NCBI GenBank assembly: GCA_002382665.1 | Contig: DFZA01000009.1 | Span: 375,765-439,764, forward strand | Direction of reading: 5' to 3' | Length of the DNA stretch: 64,000 nucleotides | DNA from: Peptococcaceae bacterium UBA4068 | GTDB lineage: Bacteria; Bacillota; Dehalobacteriia; UBA4068 | In this document: positions 24,977 to 32,497 of the stretch, piece by piece | Numbering within the stretch: position 1 is the first letter of the stretch | Layout of the letters: every line of letters begins with the position of its first letter | Translations under genes and position numbers: made by a program | Notes under the pieces: model-generated | The model's database searches: none | The model's input: only the letters and a program-made list of their open reading frames with translations | Told to the model about the DNA's origin: nothing

Positions 24977-25051
24977 TGGTGGGCCCACTTGGGATCGAAC
25001 CAAGGACCGATCGGTTATGAGCCGATGGCTCTACCGCTGAGCTATGGGCCC
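24977..25051 (-). tRNA. tRNA-Met (CAT), possibly tRNA-Ile2
   Basis: The tRNA has 75 nt. The acceptor GGGCCCA pairs with TGGGCCC, followed by discriminator A and an encoded CCA. The anticodon stem ATCGG/CCGAT holds loop CTCATAA with anticodon CAT. It lacks the three G-C pairs of initiator tRNA and has a normal 1-72 pair, so it is an elongator-type tRNA. The CTCATAA loop also occurs in tRNA-Ile2, whose C34 becomes lysidine through TilS. Sequence alone does not settle Met versus Ile2. Confidence 0.85.
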
Positions 25052-25071
25052 ACAATACAGTCGCAAAGCAT

Positions 25072-25100
25072 ATTATACTAAATTCGCATCATTCAGTCAA
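25072..25100 (-). promoter_or_regulatory. Sigma-A promoter of the CAT-anticodon tRNA
   Basis: TTGACT (25095-25100), a 17-base spacer and TATAAT (25072-25077) on the minus strand lie about 20 bases upstream of the tRNA 5' end. Confidence 0.8.
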
Positions 25101-25115
25101 GTGAGTATTTTTTAC

Positions 25116-25841
25116 TTATTTATTTTTTAAAATTTTTATCACAAATCGTGGTAAAACCATAGCGCGACCAATTCTTTGCGGCTCTTTAAGCAAGCGCCAC
25201 AACCATTCCAAACCCATTTTTTGCCAAAAAATCGGCGCTCTTTTAATGTGGCCGGCCACGACATCAAAACTGCCGCCGACACCGATCGCAACGGCAACAT
25301 GCAGATGCTGCCGGAAGCGGGCAAGCCATTTTTCCTGCATCGGCATTCCCAGCGCCACAAACAACAGATCCGGTCTTTTTACATTGATATCGGCAATCAC
25401 ATCTTGATCATGTCCACGAAAATAGCCATGATGAGTGCCGACAATCTGTAATTCGGGATAACGCTTCTTTAATTGCTCGGCTGACTCAAGAGCCACGCCG
25501 TCAACAGAACCCAATAAATAAACGGTCCAACCTTTTTGCGCGGCCAGCGCTGCTGATTGCTCCAACAAATCAATGCCGGTTACCCGTTCCTTCAATGGCT
25601 GACCAAGTTTGTTTGCCGCCCAAAGAACTCCGCGCCCGTCTGGGGTAACGAGATCGGCCTGCTCGATAATCGCCGCAAATTCATCATCAGCGGCAGCAAT
25701 ATAAACGCCCTCCGCATTAAGAGTTATTACCTGAGCGGTATGATTCGTTTTTTTATTCTGATAATCGTCAATCAGACTGCCGATTCGCGCCAGACTGGTC
25801 TCCATATCTACATTGTCAACTCTAATCCCCAATATCCGCAT
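25116..25841 (-). CDS. tagA: WecG/TagA/CpsF family glycosyltransferase
   Basis: The protein has 241 residues and belongs to glycosyltransferase family 26. TagA transfers N-acetylmannosamine to lipid-linked GlcNAc at the start of wall teichoic acid linkage-unit synthesis; WecG and CpsF are relatives. Family signatures include TLNAEGVYIAA, DLVTPDGRGVLWAA, RVTGIDLL, DLLFVALGMPMQEKW, GVGGSFDVVAGHIKRAP and GLEWLWRLLKEPQR, where the conserved Asp-Gly and basic membrane-binding tail are intact. It follows the LCP gene by four bases. LCP proteins attach such glycopolymers to peptidoglycan, so the pair forms a coherent unit. The exact sugar is inferred. Confidence 0.9.
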   Translation of the reverse strand: MRILGIRVDNVDMETSLARIGSLIDDYQNKKTNHTAQVITLNAEGVYIAAADDEFAAIIEQADLVTPDGRGVLWAANKLGQPLKERVTGIDLLEQSAALAAQKGWTVYLLGSVDGVALESAEQLKKRYPELQIVGTHHGYFRGHDQDVIADINVKRPDLLFVALGMPMQEKWLARFRQHLHVAVAIGVGGSFDVVAGHIKRAPIFWQKMGLEWLWRLLKEPQRIGRAMVLPRFVIKILKNK

Positions 25842-25845
25842 TCGC

Positions 25846-27114
25846 TTACTCCGTTGGTTCGGGAATATTGTTAATATCTAATGGTGAACCACTGTTACTA
25901 GATGTGTCGCCGGAGCTGCTATTTGCGGTTGAGGAAGAGCCGGTACCGCCGCCGTCCGTCGACGTCTGATCACTTTGGTTATTTTTATCGGTTGTGTTCG
26001 CAGACACATTAATATCACTATTGTCATCTTTAGTGGTTGAAGTATTAGCCGAATTATTAGTTGTAACTGTCTGCGCCTGATCGCTGCTATCATTGCTGCT
26101 GGAACTGCTTGTGGAGCCGCTGCCGCTTAAGGCATTAATATCGCCGTCATATTCGCCGCCCATCAGATAGGTAATTATATTACTCAATTGCTCTGAATCA
26201 ACTATCCAATAACTGACTCCGTTAATATATTGGCCATCACCGGGGACGGTGTACGTTTCCATTTTAGTCAGATCCATTTTATAGACAATTTCAGCCAGTG
26301 CTGTCGCATCACGCATGCTGATATCGGTATTGGTATAATTATAGATAGTTTTAATAACCTTAGCTTTTTTTAAGATCGAAGAATCTTTGACCTGATTAGC
26401 AACGGCATACAAAAATTGCTGCTGGCGGCCAATGCGACCAATGTCGGCATAAGTTGGTTCTCTGTATCTGACATAGGCTAAAGCATCCGTGCCGTTTAAT
26501 ATTTGCTCGCCGGGATAAAGGTCAATACCTTCCGAAAGTTTTTTCATCCGCGACTCAACATTAATAGTCACGCCTCCCAGTTGGTCAATCACATCTTTGA
26601 ATCCATTAAAATCGATCTCGACATAATGATCTATGTCAACACCGAGCAAATTTTCTATCGTTTCCGTAGTAAGAGGGATACCGCCATAAGCATAAGCATG
26701 ATTAATTTTTGTTTTAGTGCTTGTCCCCGGTATTCTTATATATGTATCACGGGGAATCGAAAGCAGTCGCAGAGTCTTATTGTTGGCGTCGACGAAAGCC
26801 AGGATAATCGTATCCGTTCTGCCAACATCGGAACCGAGATTCTCGCGGGCGTCACAACCAACCATCAATATTGTCATAACACCTTTCTGGGAAATCAGAT
26901 TGACATCGTCTTGAAGCGCTGTTTTCCCGGTTACCGCATTATCCATCAGATCGGGCGTCATGGCGCCGGCAACGCTAAAACCGATAAAAAAGCACCAAGC
27001 AACAACAAAAGCTAATATAGAAATCGCGCCAATCCGCTGTTTAACAGACAGTTTGGCAAACCAACTTATTTTATGCAGCGTTGTTCTGTCATGATTCCAA
27101 AAATCTTCGCTCAT
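25846..27114 (-). CDS. LytR-CpsA-Psr (LCP) family glycopolymer ligase
   Basis: The protein has 422 residues. A short basic cytoplasmic tail and one TM helix (~29-51, ISILAFVVAWCFFIGFSVAG) lead to an extracellular LCP domain (~75-290). Key segments are MTILMVGCDARENL, RTDTIILAFVD, RLLSIPRDTYIRIPG, INHAYAYGG and ALAYVRYREPTYADIGRIGR, carrying the Asp and Arg residues used for pyrophosphate and metal binding. LCP enzymes move lipid-linked teichoic acid or capsule onto peptidoglycan. The last ~100 residues are a Ser/Thr/Asn/Gly low-complexity tail that may span the wall. AGAGGTG precedes the ATG. It is co-transcribed with the tagA-like gene. Confidence 0.93.
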   Translation of the reverse strand: MSEDFWNHDRTTLHKISWFAKLSVKQRIGAISILAFVVAWCFFIGFSVAGAMTPDLMDNAVTGKTALQDDVNLISQKGVMTILMVGCDARENLGSDVGRTDTIILAFVDANNKTLRLLSIPRDTYIRIPGTSTKTKINHAYAYGGIPLTTETIENLLGVDIDHYVEIDFNGFKDVIDQLGGVTINVESRMKKLSEGIDLYPGEQILNGTDALAYVRYREPTYADIGRIGRQQQFLYAVANQVKDSSILKKAKVIKTIYNYTNTDISMRDATALAEIVYKMDLTKMETYTVPGDGQYINGVSYWIVDSEQLSNIITYLMGGEYDGDINALSGSGSTSSSSSNDSSDQAQTVTTNNSANTSTTKDDNSDINVSANTTDKNNQSDQTSTDGGGTGSSSTANSSSGDTSSNSGSPLDINNIPEPTE

Positions 27115-27180
27115 GATTCACCTCTAGAAATAAAATAACCAAAGTGGAAAATTCGACAGTATTAGTTGTTATCCTGCCTG

Positions 27181-28209
27181 TTATTTCGACCTTTTGGGCA
27201 TGCTTAATGCATTAATCTGCGACAGAGCCTTGCCGGTGCCTCTAGCGACGCAGGAAATCGGATCGTCGGCAATATGCACAGGTAATCCCACCTCAAACGA
27301 GATTAAAGTATCCAAACCGTTGAGTAGCGCGCCGCCGCCTGTCATCATAATACCTTTTTCGATAATATCAGAGGCCAGCTCCGGAGGGGTTATTTCCAGA
27401 ATCTCCCTAACTAAAGCAACTATGGCGTCGATCGGCTCCTGCAGAGCTTCATAGCTTTCCAGCGAGGAAAACGCTACGCTCTTGGGCAATCCGGTAACCA
27501 GATCGCGGCCGCAAACTTCCATGATCTTATTCTCTTTTAAGCCACGCGGATAGGCTGTGCCAACAGTAATTTTAAGGTTTTCGGCAAAACGCTCGCCGAT
27601 CAAAAGGTTATAGGTGCGGCGAATATAGCGGACAATAGCCTCGTCGAACTTATCGCCGCCGATGCGCACCGACCTGCTGCAAACAATGCCGCCTAAGGAC
27701 AATACAGCTATATCGGTAGTGCCGCCGCCAATATCGACGACCATAGAACCGCTGGCAAGGGAAATATCCAACCCCGCTCCTAGCGCGGCGGCCAAGGGCT
27801 CTTCCATCAAAAACGCCTGCTTTGCTCCGGCCTGCATAGTCGCCTGACGCACAGCTCTTTCTTCTACATCGGTGACGCCGCTGGGTATACAGATCATTAC
27901 CCGCGGGCGGAACAGCCAATTATTGCCACAGGCTTTGGTGATAAAATGGCGCAGCATCTTTTCGGTGATATCATAATCGGCAATTACACCTTCACGCAGG
28001 GGACGTACGGCAATAATATTGTCGGGAGTTCTGCCCAGCATGCTGCGCGCCTCCTCGCCAATAGCTATCACGCGGCCTTCCCTTTTATCAAGCGCTACCA
28101 CAGACGGCTCATTGAGAATAATACCCTTGCCTTTAACATATATAAGAATACTGGCGGTACCCAAATCGATACCAATATCCGTGCCAAAATTAAACATGCC
28201 CATTGCCAT
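27181..28209 (-). CDS. mbl: MreB-like rod-shape actin (Mbl)
   Basis: The protein has 342 residues. This bacterial actin forms membrane-associated filaments that guide lateral wall synthesis with RodA and penicillin-binding proteins. Actin-fold phosphate motifs are visible: DIGIDLGTASILIYVKGKG, VVDIGGGTTDIAVLS, and the adenosine-site GIMMTGGGALLNGLD. LMEEPLAAALGAGLDI is typical of MreB/Mbl. The first ATG at 28209 fits GGAGG spacing better than the one two codons later. The order spoIIID-mbl is as in Bacillus subtilis, which supports mbl rather than mreB, but a terminator separates the two genes. Confidence 0.92.
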   Translation of the reverse strand: MAMGMFNFGTDIGIDLGTASILIYVKGKGIILNEPSVVALDKREGRVIAIGEEARSMLGRTPDNIIAVRPLREGVIADYDITEKMLRHFITKACGNNWLFRPRVMICIPSGVTDVEERAVRQATMQAGAKQAFLMEEPLAAALGAGLDISLASGSMVVDIGGGTTDIAVLSLGGIVCSRSVRIGGDKFDEAIVRYIRRTYNLLIGERFAENLKITVGTAYPRGLKENKIMEVCGRDLVTGLPKSVAFSSLESYEALQEPIDAIVALVREILEITPPELASDIIEKGIMMTGGGALLNGLDTLISFEVGLPVHIADDPISCVARGTGKALSQINALSMPKRSK

Positions 28210-28305
28210 TGCTATTGTGACCTCCCCGGCAACAAAATACCCAACATTATAGCTAATTTCGTATCAAATGTACTTCTTCACCAAAAAATAAAATCCTTTA
28301 AATAA

Positions 28306-28347
28306 AAAAAGCCGTTATCTATTATTTTGGTAAAGAAACGGCTTTTT
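28306..28347 (-). terminator. Terminator between spoIIID and mbl
   Basis: The stem AAAAAGCCGTT / AACGGCTTTTT has a 20-base loop and U-rich flanks both ways, about 35 bases after the spoIIID stop. Complete termination would leave mbl needing its own promoter in the ~95 bases before its start. Confidence 0.75.
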
Positions 28348-28382
28348 ATTATAAGATTGCGATTTTTATTTTCAAAATATGA

Positions 28383-28649
28383 TTACTCTATAATTTCTTC
28401 TCGTTTTTTCAGGTATTTTTGTTTTGTTGCCTCACCGCCACGCAGATGGCGCTCAGCCTTATTACTATCAAGAATATCGCGTACTCTTAAGGCAATTAAT
28501 TCATTAATCAGCGGCAATCTTTCAGTAACGTCTTTATGCACTGTGGACTTGCTGACCCCGAAAACGCCGGCGGTCTGGCGCACAGTGGCTTGGCTTTCAA
28601 TTATGTAATTACTGATCTCCAATACCCGCTTTTGAATGTAATCCTGCAT
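28383..28649 (-). CDS. spoIIID: Stage III sporulation protein D (DNA-binding regulator)
   Basis: The protein has 88 residues. SpoIIID is a mother-cell regulator that activates or represses many sigma-E genes and helps switch to sigma-K. The helix-turn-helix ATVRQTAGVFGVSKSTVHKDV (residues ~20-40, quoted in part) and the basic C-terminal helix (EATKQKYLKKREE) match the family over its full length. GGGAGG lies before the ATG. Its upstream region has a sigma-E-like -10 (CATATAAT at 28680-28687). In Bacillus the gene is sigma-E dependent and autoregulated. Confidence 0.97.
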   Translation of the reverse strand: MQDYIQKRVLEISNYIIESQATVRQTAGVFGVSKSTVHKDVTERLPLINELIALRVRDILDSNKAERHLRGGEATKQKYLKKREEIIE

Positions 28650-28848
28650 AACATAGCCTCCCCCGACAAGCTTTTGTAAATTATATGGAGAGGCCGGCCT
28701 AAAAAGAACTATTTTTTTTGGATTCGCTGGCAGAACGAATCAGAAAGATACCTAATCTTTATATAATAGAAAAAGATATGTCAATGTCAATAACAGTAAT
28801 TTAAGTGAAATAACAATATTTAATATTTATCAACCATCGCAATTCTTC
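28650..28848. other. Intergenic region between spoIIID and purA promoters
   Basis: About 200 AT-rich bases without a credible ORF. On the minus strand CATATAAT (28680-28687) resembles a sigma-E -10 element with no clear -35. Farther up (28756-28795) overlapping TTGACA boxes precede a TATA-rich stretch. Either could drive spoIIID. Nothing else is recognised. Confidence 0.35.
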
Positions 28849-28877
28849 TTGACAGATTTAGGTAAAAGTTATAAAAT
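28849..28877 (+). promoter_or_regulatory. Sigma-A promoter of purA
   Basis: TTGACA (28849-28854), a 17-base spacer and TAAAAT (28872-28877). The start codon is about 130 bases downstream, so purA has a long leader. Confidence 0.75.
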
Positions 28878-28883
28878 ATTATA

Positions 28884-29014
28884 TGTGGTTAAAGCATTTA
28901 CTGATGCTGCGCCAAGTGTTTGAGGGTGGGATTTTTTTTAGCATACTCAAGCATTAGCATGCGATTGGTAGATGTTTTTTATTTTTTTATGAGATCCAAA
29001 AAGGGGGGCATTTA
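28884..29014 (+). promoter_or_regulatory. Long U-rich leader of purA, possible attenuator
   Basis: The leader is about 130 nt. A small stem AGCAT / ATGCT occurs near 28888-28905. A weaker AAGCAT / ATGTTT stem (about 28949-28977) is followed by two long U runs, a terminator-like layout before the AAGGGGGG ribosome site. No known purine or guanine riboswitch core is visible. Control by attenuation or by a PurR-like repressor is only a possibility. Confidence 0.35.
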
Positions 29015-30286
29015 ATGCTAACCGCTATCGTAGGTATCAATTGGGGCGATGAAGGTAAAGGCAGAATGGTTGATTTACTCTCTGCCGATTATCAGGTAAT
29101 CATCCGCTATCAGGGAGGAAACAACGCCGGTCATACGGTGGTCAACGATAAAGGCAAGTTTATTTTAAATTTGCTGCCGTCGGGTATACTGCGTGACGAT
29201 ACCGTTAACGTTATGGGCAACGGCATGGTCGTTGACATTGAACATCTGTCACAGGAGATCAAAACTCTGCAGGACAAAGACATCAAAATAACCCCCGCTA
29301 ATCTGAAAATCAGCGATAAGGCGGTAATCTGTCTGCCCTATCATAAACAATTGGATGTTCTGGAAGAAGACCGGCTCAAGGACGCCAAATTCGGCTCCAC
29401 CCGCCGCGGTATCGGACCTGTTTACGGAGATAAATATCTCAAAAAAGCCATCCGCATGAATGACTTAAGAGACCGTCAAGCCTTGAGAAAAAAAGTTGAA
29501 TCATTATCGGAATGGAAAGATTTATTGATTACCAGCTATGGCGCAGCGCCTATCGATAGAGAAAAATTCTATCAATGGCTCTGCCAATATGGCGATATAA
29601 TTCTACCCTATGTCTGTGATACCACAGCCTATTTGCAGCAAACCATTAACAACGGCAAAAATCTGCTGTTTGAAGCGCAGCTTGGCGCTTTGCGTGATAT
29701 TGACTTCGGTATTTATCCGTTTACAACCTCGTCATCGACGATTGCCGCTTATGCGCCCATCGGCAGCGGTATTCCCTTTAAAAAGATTGAGCATACCATC
29801 GGTATCATCAAAGCTTACTCCAGTTGCGTCGGCGAAGGCCCGTTCACCGCTGAGCTTTTCGGCGAACAGGGCGAATTATTACGCCAGGCCGGCGACGAGT
29901 ACGGCGCCGCAACCGGCAGACCACGTCGGGTCGGCGGCATCGATCTGGTAGCCTCGCGCTACGGCTGCCTGATGCAGGGCGCAGACGAATTAGCTATGAC
30001 CAAACTGGATGTTTTATCCTGCTTCGATCAAATACCGGTTTGCACCGCTTATGAGCTTAACGGGGAAATCATCAAAGACTTCTTTACCGACGAGCGCCTC
30101 AACAGGGCTAAACCCATATATCAATATATACCGGGTTTCAAACAGGATATCTCCCATTGCCGCAAGCCGGAAGATCTGCCCAAGGCTGCGCGCGAATATA
30201 TCGAATTTATCGAAGAAAACGTACAAACACCGATCAAATATGTATCGGTCGGAGCCAACCGCGATGACTATCTGGTAATGAAATAA
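29015..30286 (+). CDS. purA: Adenylosuccinate synthase
   Basis: The enzyme has 423 residues and couples IMP and aspartate with GTP hydrolysis to make adenylosuccinate, the first committed step to AMP. The GTP P-loop GINWGDEGKGRMVDLL is at the N-terminus, followed by YQGGNNAGHTVV, GMVVDIEHL, FGSTRRGIGPVYGDK, FEAQLGALRDIDFG and GRPRRVGGIDLVASRYG. Length is normal. AAGGGGGG lies before the ATG. It is monocistronic, in the plus direction between minus-strand genes. Confidence 0.96.
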   Translation: MLTAIVGINWGDEGKGRMVDLLSADYQVIIRYQGGNNAGHTVVNDKGKFILNLLPSGILRDDTVNVMGNGMVVDIEHLSQEIKTLQDKDIKITPANLKISDKAVICLPYHKQLDVLEEDRLKDAKFGSTRRGIGPVYGDKYLKKAIRMNDLRDRQALRKKVESLSEWKDLLITSYGAAPIDREKFYQWLCQYGDIILPYVCDTTAYLQQTINNGKNLLFEAQLGALRDIDFGIYPFTTSSSTIAAYAPIGSGIPFKKIEHTIGIIKAYSSCVGEGPFTAELFGEQGELLRQAGDEYGAATGRPRRVGGIDLVASRYGCLMQGADELAMTKLDVLSCFDQIPVCTAYELNGEIIKDFFTDERLNRAKPIYQYIPGFKQDISHCRKPEDLPKAAREYIEFIEENVQTPIKYVSVGANRDDYLVMK

Positions 30287-30297
30287 GAAGATATAAT

Positions 30298-30331
30298 AAA
30301 CGTCTGCGACTTAAGTCGCAGACGTTTTTAA
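30298..30331. terminator. Bidirectional terminator between purA and rmuC
   Basis: A perfect 30-base palindrome (AAACGTCTGCGACTT and its complement) is followed by TTTA. It lies in the 47-base gap between the convergent purA and rmuC genes. Confidence 0.9.
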
Positions 30332-30333
30332 TT

Positions 30334-31605
30334 TCAGCTAATATTTAATTCATCTTCTTCAATTTCGGCCAAATCACCGCCCAGCAGTTCCACGCTGATA
30401 TTTTCTTCAAGCTTTTCGACATTGCGCAGTTTACGGTTAATCGCTCTGGTACGAATACCAACCAGTTTGTCCAGATTCTGATTGGCTTGCTCCAAACGCT
30501 GTTGTGTTGCTTTTAATATCTCGTCAAATTTCTCAAATTCTCCCTTAACCGCACCCAGTAACTGCCAGACCTCGGTGCTGCGTTTTTGAATAGCCAGCGT
30601 TTTAAATCCCATTTGCAAACTGTTAAGCAAGGCCGCCATGGTACTGGGACCGGCAATGTTTACCCGGTATTTGCGCTGCAGCTCCTCAACCATGCCTCTG
30701 TTGATTACCTCGGCGTAAAGCCCTTCAAAGGGCAGGAACATTACCGCAAAATCGGTGGTGTAAGGCGGGCCGATATATTTATCATGGATATCCTTGGCTT
30801 CGCTGCGAATAACTGTCAGCAAGCGGGCAACGGCTTCATTGACTGCCTCTTGGGAGCCGCTCTCATAAGCATCCTGCAGCGCACTGTATGAATCACCGGG
30901 GAATTTGGCGTCGATCGGCAAATAAATATGCCCGCTATCCTCCGCGGGCAGCCGGATGGCAAATTCAACCCTATTGGCGCTACCTGGGATCACTGCAACG
31001 TTAACATCATACTGCTCCGGCGTTAATATTTCTTCCAAAATAGCTTTAAGCTGCATCTCTCCTAAAATACCGCGGGTTTTAACATTCTTCAGCACTTTTT
31101 TCAGATCACCGACGCCGATAGCCAATGTCTGCATTTCGCCAAGCCCTTTATAAACCTGCTCCAATCGTTCGTTAACCAACTGAAACGATTGAGTCATCTT
31201 TTCTTCCAGGGTTTTTTGCAGTTTTTCATCAACTGTAGCCCGCATATCCTCCAGACGGCGATTGCTGTCTTCGCGGATATTGGCCAAATTAGTCTCCATG
31301 GTAGCACGGATATTATCGAGCTTTTGCTCATTGGTCACTTCAAAAGTTTTAAAACGGTTTTCCAAATTAAGAAAATTATCCCGTTGAGTTCCGCTGATGA
31401 TCTCACTGATATTGCGCATTGAGCTTTGCAGGTTATCGGTAACATCACTATGCAGACGCTCTTCGATACGCTGCAAATCCTTTTGTAGCTGCTCTATTTG
31501 CTGAGAACCGGTTTTTTCTTGGTTGCGGCGATTAATCAGAATAATAATTAACGTTATCAAACAAATGATAACCATTATTTGCAATAACAAAGAAATCAGA
31601 TCCAT
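30334..31605 (-). CDS. rmuC: DNA recombination protein RmuC homologue
   Basis: The protein has 423 residues. An N-terminal TM helix (LLLQIMVIICLITLIIILI) is followed by a long coiled coil (~30-165) and the RmuC nuclease-like core (~170-375): VLKNVKTRGILGEMQLKAIL, IDAKFPGDSY, DIHDKYIGPPYTTDFAVMFLP and GPSTMAALLNSLQMGFKTLAI. RmuC limits inversions at short repeats and is a predicted endonuclease of the restriction-endonuclease fold; its biochemistry is not settled. The core is complete. It is a single-gene unit facing purA. Confidence 0.93.
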   Translation of the reverse strand: MDLISLLLQIMVIICLITLIIILINRRNQEKTGSQQIEQLQKDLQRIEERLHSDVTDNLQSSMRNISEIISGTQRDNFLNLENRFKTFEVTNEQKLDNIRATMETNLANIREDSNRRLEDMRATVDEKLQKTLEEKMTQSFQLVNERLEQVYKGLGEMQTLAIGVGDLKKVLKNVKTRGILGEMQLKAILEEILTPEQYDVNVAVIPGSANRVEFAIRLPAEDSGHIYLPIDAKFPGDSYSALQDAYESGSQEAVNEAVARLLTVIRSEAKDIHDKYIGPPYTTDFAVMFLPFEGLYAEVINRGMVEELQRKYRVNIAGPSTMAALLNSLQMGFKTLAIQKRSTEVWQLLGAVKGEFEKFDEILKATQQRLEQANQNLDKLVGIRTRAINRKLRNVEKLEENISVELLGGDLAEIEEDELNIS

Positions 31606-31735
31606 GGCAATATCTCCCTTTCATCATCATTATTATTGTAATAATAGCACAACGACTAAACTATAGCAAATACTCGTTGTTTAATAAATAATTCTGCTAT
31701 TTGGCTGGAATACTAAAACAAAAGGGGGATTTATT

Positions 31736-31948
31736 ATGAAACTCAGTGCAAGAAACCAGTTACCGGGTAAAATTACCCATATCGAAAACGGCGCCGTCAA
31801 CAGTATGGTTACCATTGACATCGGCGGCGGTAAGCAAATCACAGCTACCATATCATTAAAATCGGTTGAGGATTTGGGCCTTGCAGTCGGCAAAGATGCT
31901 ATCGCGGTGATTAAAGCCACCTCGGTAATGGTAGGCATCAACGATTAA
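31736..31948 (+). CDS. Molbindin (Mop-type molybdenum-pterin/molybdate-binding protein)
   Basis: The single TOBE/Mop domain has 70 residues: MKLSARNQLPGKITHIENGAVNSMVTID...VTASIS-type core and the C-terminal KATSVMVG, all standard for Mop. Such proteins assemble into hexamers that store or buffer molybdate or tungstate in the cytoplasm. No mod or wtp transporter or cofactor genes are nearby. A signal-less oxyanion-binding-like protein at 4863 is the only other candidate in this pathway. GGGGGAT lies upstream of the ATG. The terminator of this gene appears to be split by a repeat element. Confidence 0.92.
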   Translation: MKLSARNQLPGKITHIENGAVNSMVTIDIGGGKQITATISLKSVEDLGLAVGKDAIAVIKATSVMVGIND

Positions 31949-31967
31949 TAGCCATTAATTGACTAAA

Positions 31968-32375
31968 AGGGAAACACATTAATGTGTTTCCCTGAGACTG
32001 TGAAAAGGGTGGTCAGCGGGCTGAGAAACAAGCGAGACCAGGCGGCCCAGCTGGCTTTTGCCTAGCAGCAAAACCAACAGCTGAGGCACATAGGTAAAAC
32101 TCAAGATAAAATATCTTGGTTTTACCTCGGCGGTCGGAACCGGCGACGCCCTAAGGGGTCCCCGCGAAGCTAAGCCAAGCGAAGCAGCTTCGTGGGGTAT
32201 CGGGCGCAGGCGACCTAGCTGATTTTTACCTTGCGGTAAAACCACAGCTATGCACTTGCTGCGCTGCTGCGCAGCTTCGCGTCGTATAAAAGATACGTCG
32301 AGAAGACGGTGATGACCTGGGCGACGTATCGCGAAGCTTATCGACACTCTGAGGGAAACACATTAATGTGTTTCC
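31968..32375. repeat. Structured intergenic element, copy 1, between two copies of a terminator hairpin
   Basis: A 24-base sequence containing a perfect 22-base palindrome occurs at 31968-31991 and again, identical, at 32352-32375. The second copy carries the TTTTT tail of a terminator. Between them lie 360 bases, richer in GC than the surroundings and full of stems, such as TTTTACC/GGTAAAA around 32225-32245 and GATACGTCG/CGACGTATC in the last 100 bases. The first ~50 bases and last ~160 bases match the element at 44733-44990. The centre holds about 130 extra bases, including a second version of the CAGCTGG...CAGCTG stem module. No coding frame is shared by the copies. See findings. Confidence 0.85.
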
Positions 32376-32393
32376 TTTTTAATTTGCAAATTA

Positions 32394-32422
32394 TTGACGC
32401 CGCTATTATAATTAGATTATAC
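32394..32422 (+). promoter_or_regulatory. Sigma-A promoter of rodA
   Basis: TTGACG (32394-32399), a 17-base spacer and TTATAC (32417-32422) lie about 75 bases before the rodA start and just after the second terminator copy of the repeat element. Confidence 0.6.
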
Positions 32423-32497
32423 AATTAATAAGAGACAAGCTATTGCCTTTAGCGGTTATTGAAGCTATAATATCCGTATTAAATCAAGGAGTATAAA

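Noticed and set aside
24977..25051. Initiator tRNA-fMet
   Set aside because: It lacks the three consecutive G-C pairs in the anticodon stem and has a normal 1-72 pair, so it is an elongator Met or an Ile2 tRNA.
31979..32347. 122-codon minus-strand frame inside the repeat element
   Set aside because: The matching parts of the second copy do not keep this frame open, and the longest frame there is on the other strand. The shared feature is RNA/DNA structure.
31992..32351. Insertion sequence or group II intron
   Set aside because: No transposase or reverse-transcriptase frame and far too short. A non-autonomous element mobilised in trans remains possible.
31968..32375. CRISPR array (direct repeats of 24 bases)
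   Set aside because: Only two repeat units 360 bases apart, no spacer-sized intervals and no cas genes. The repeats are terminator hairpins.
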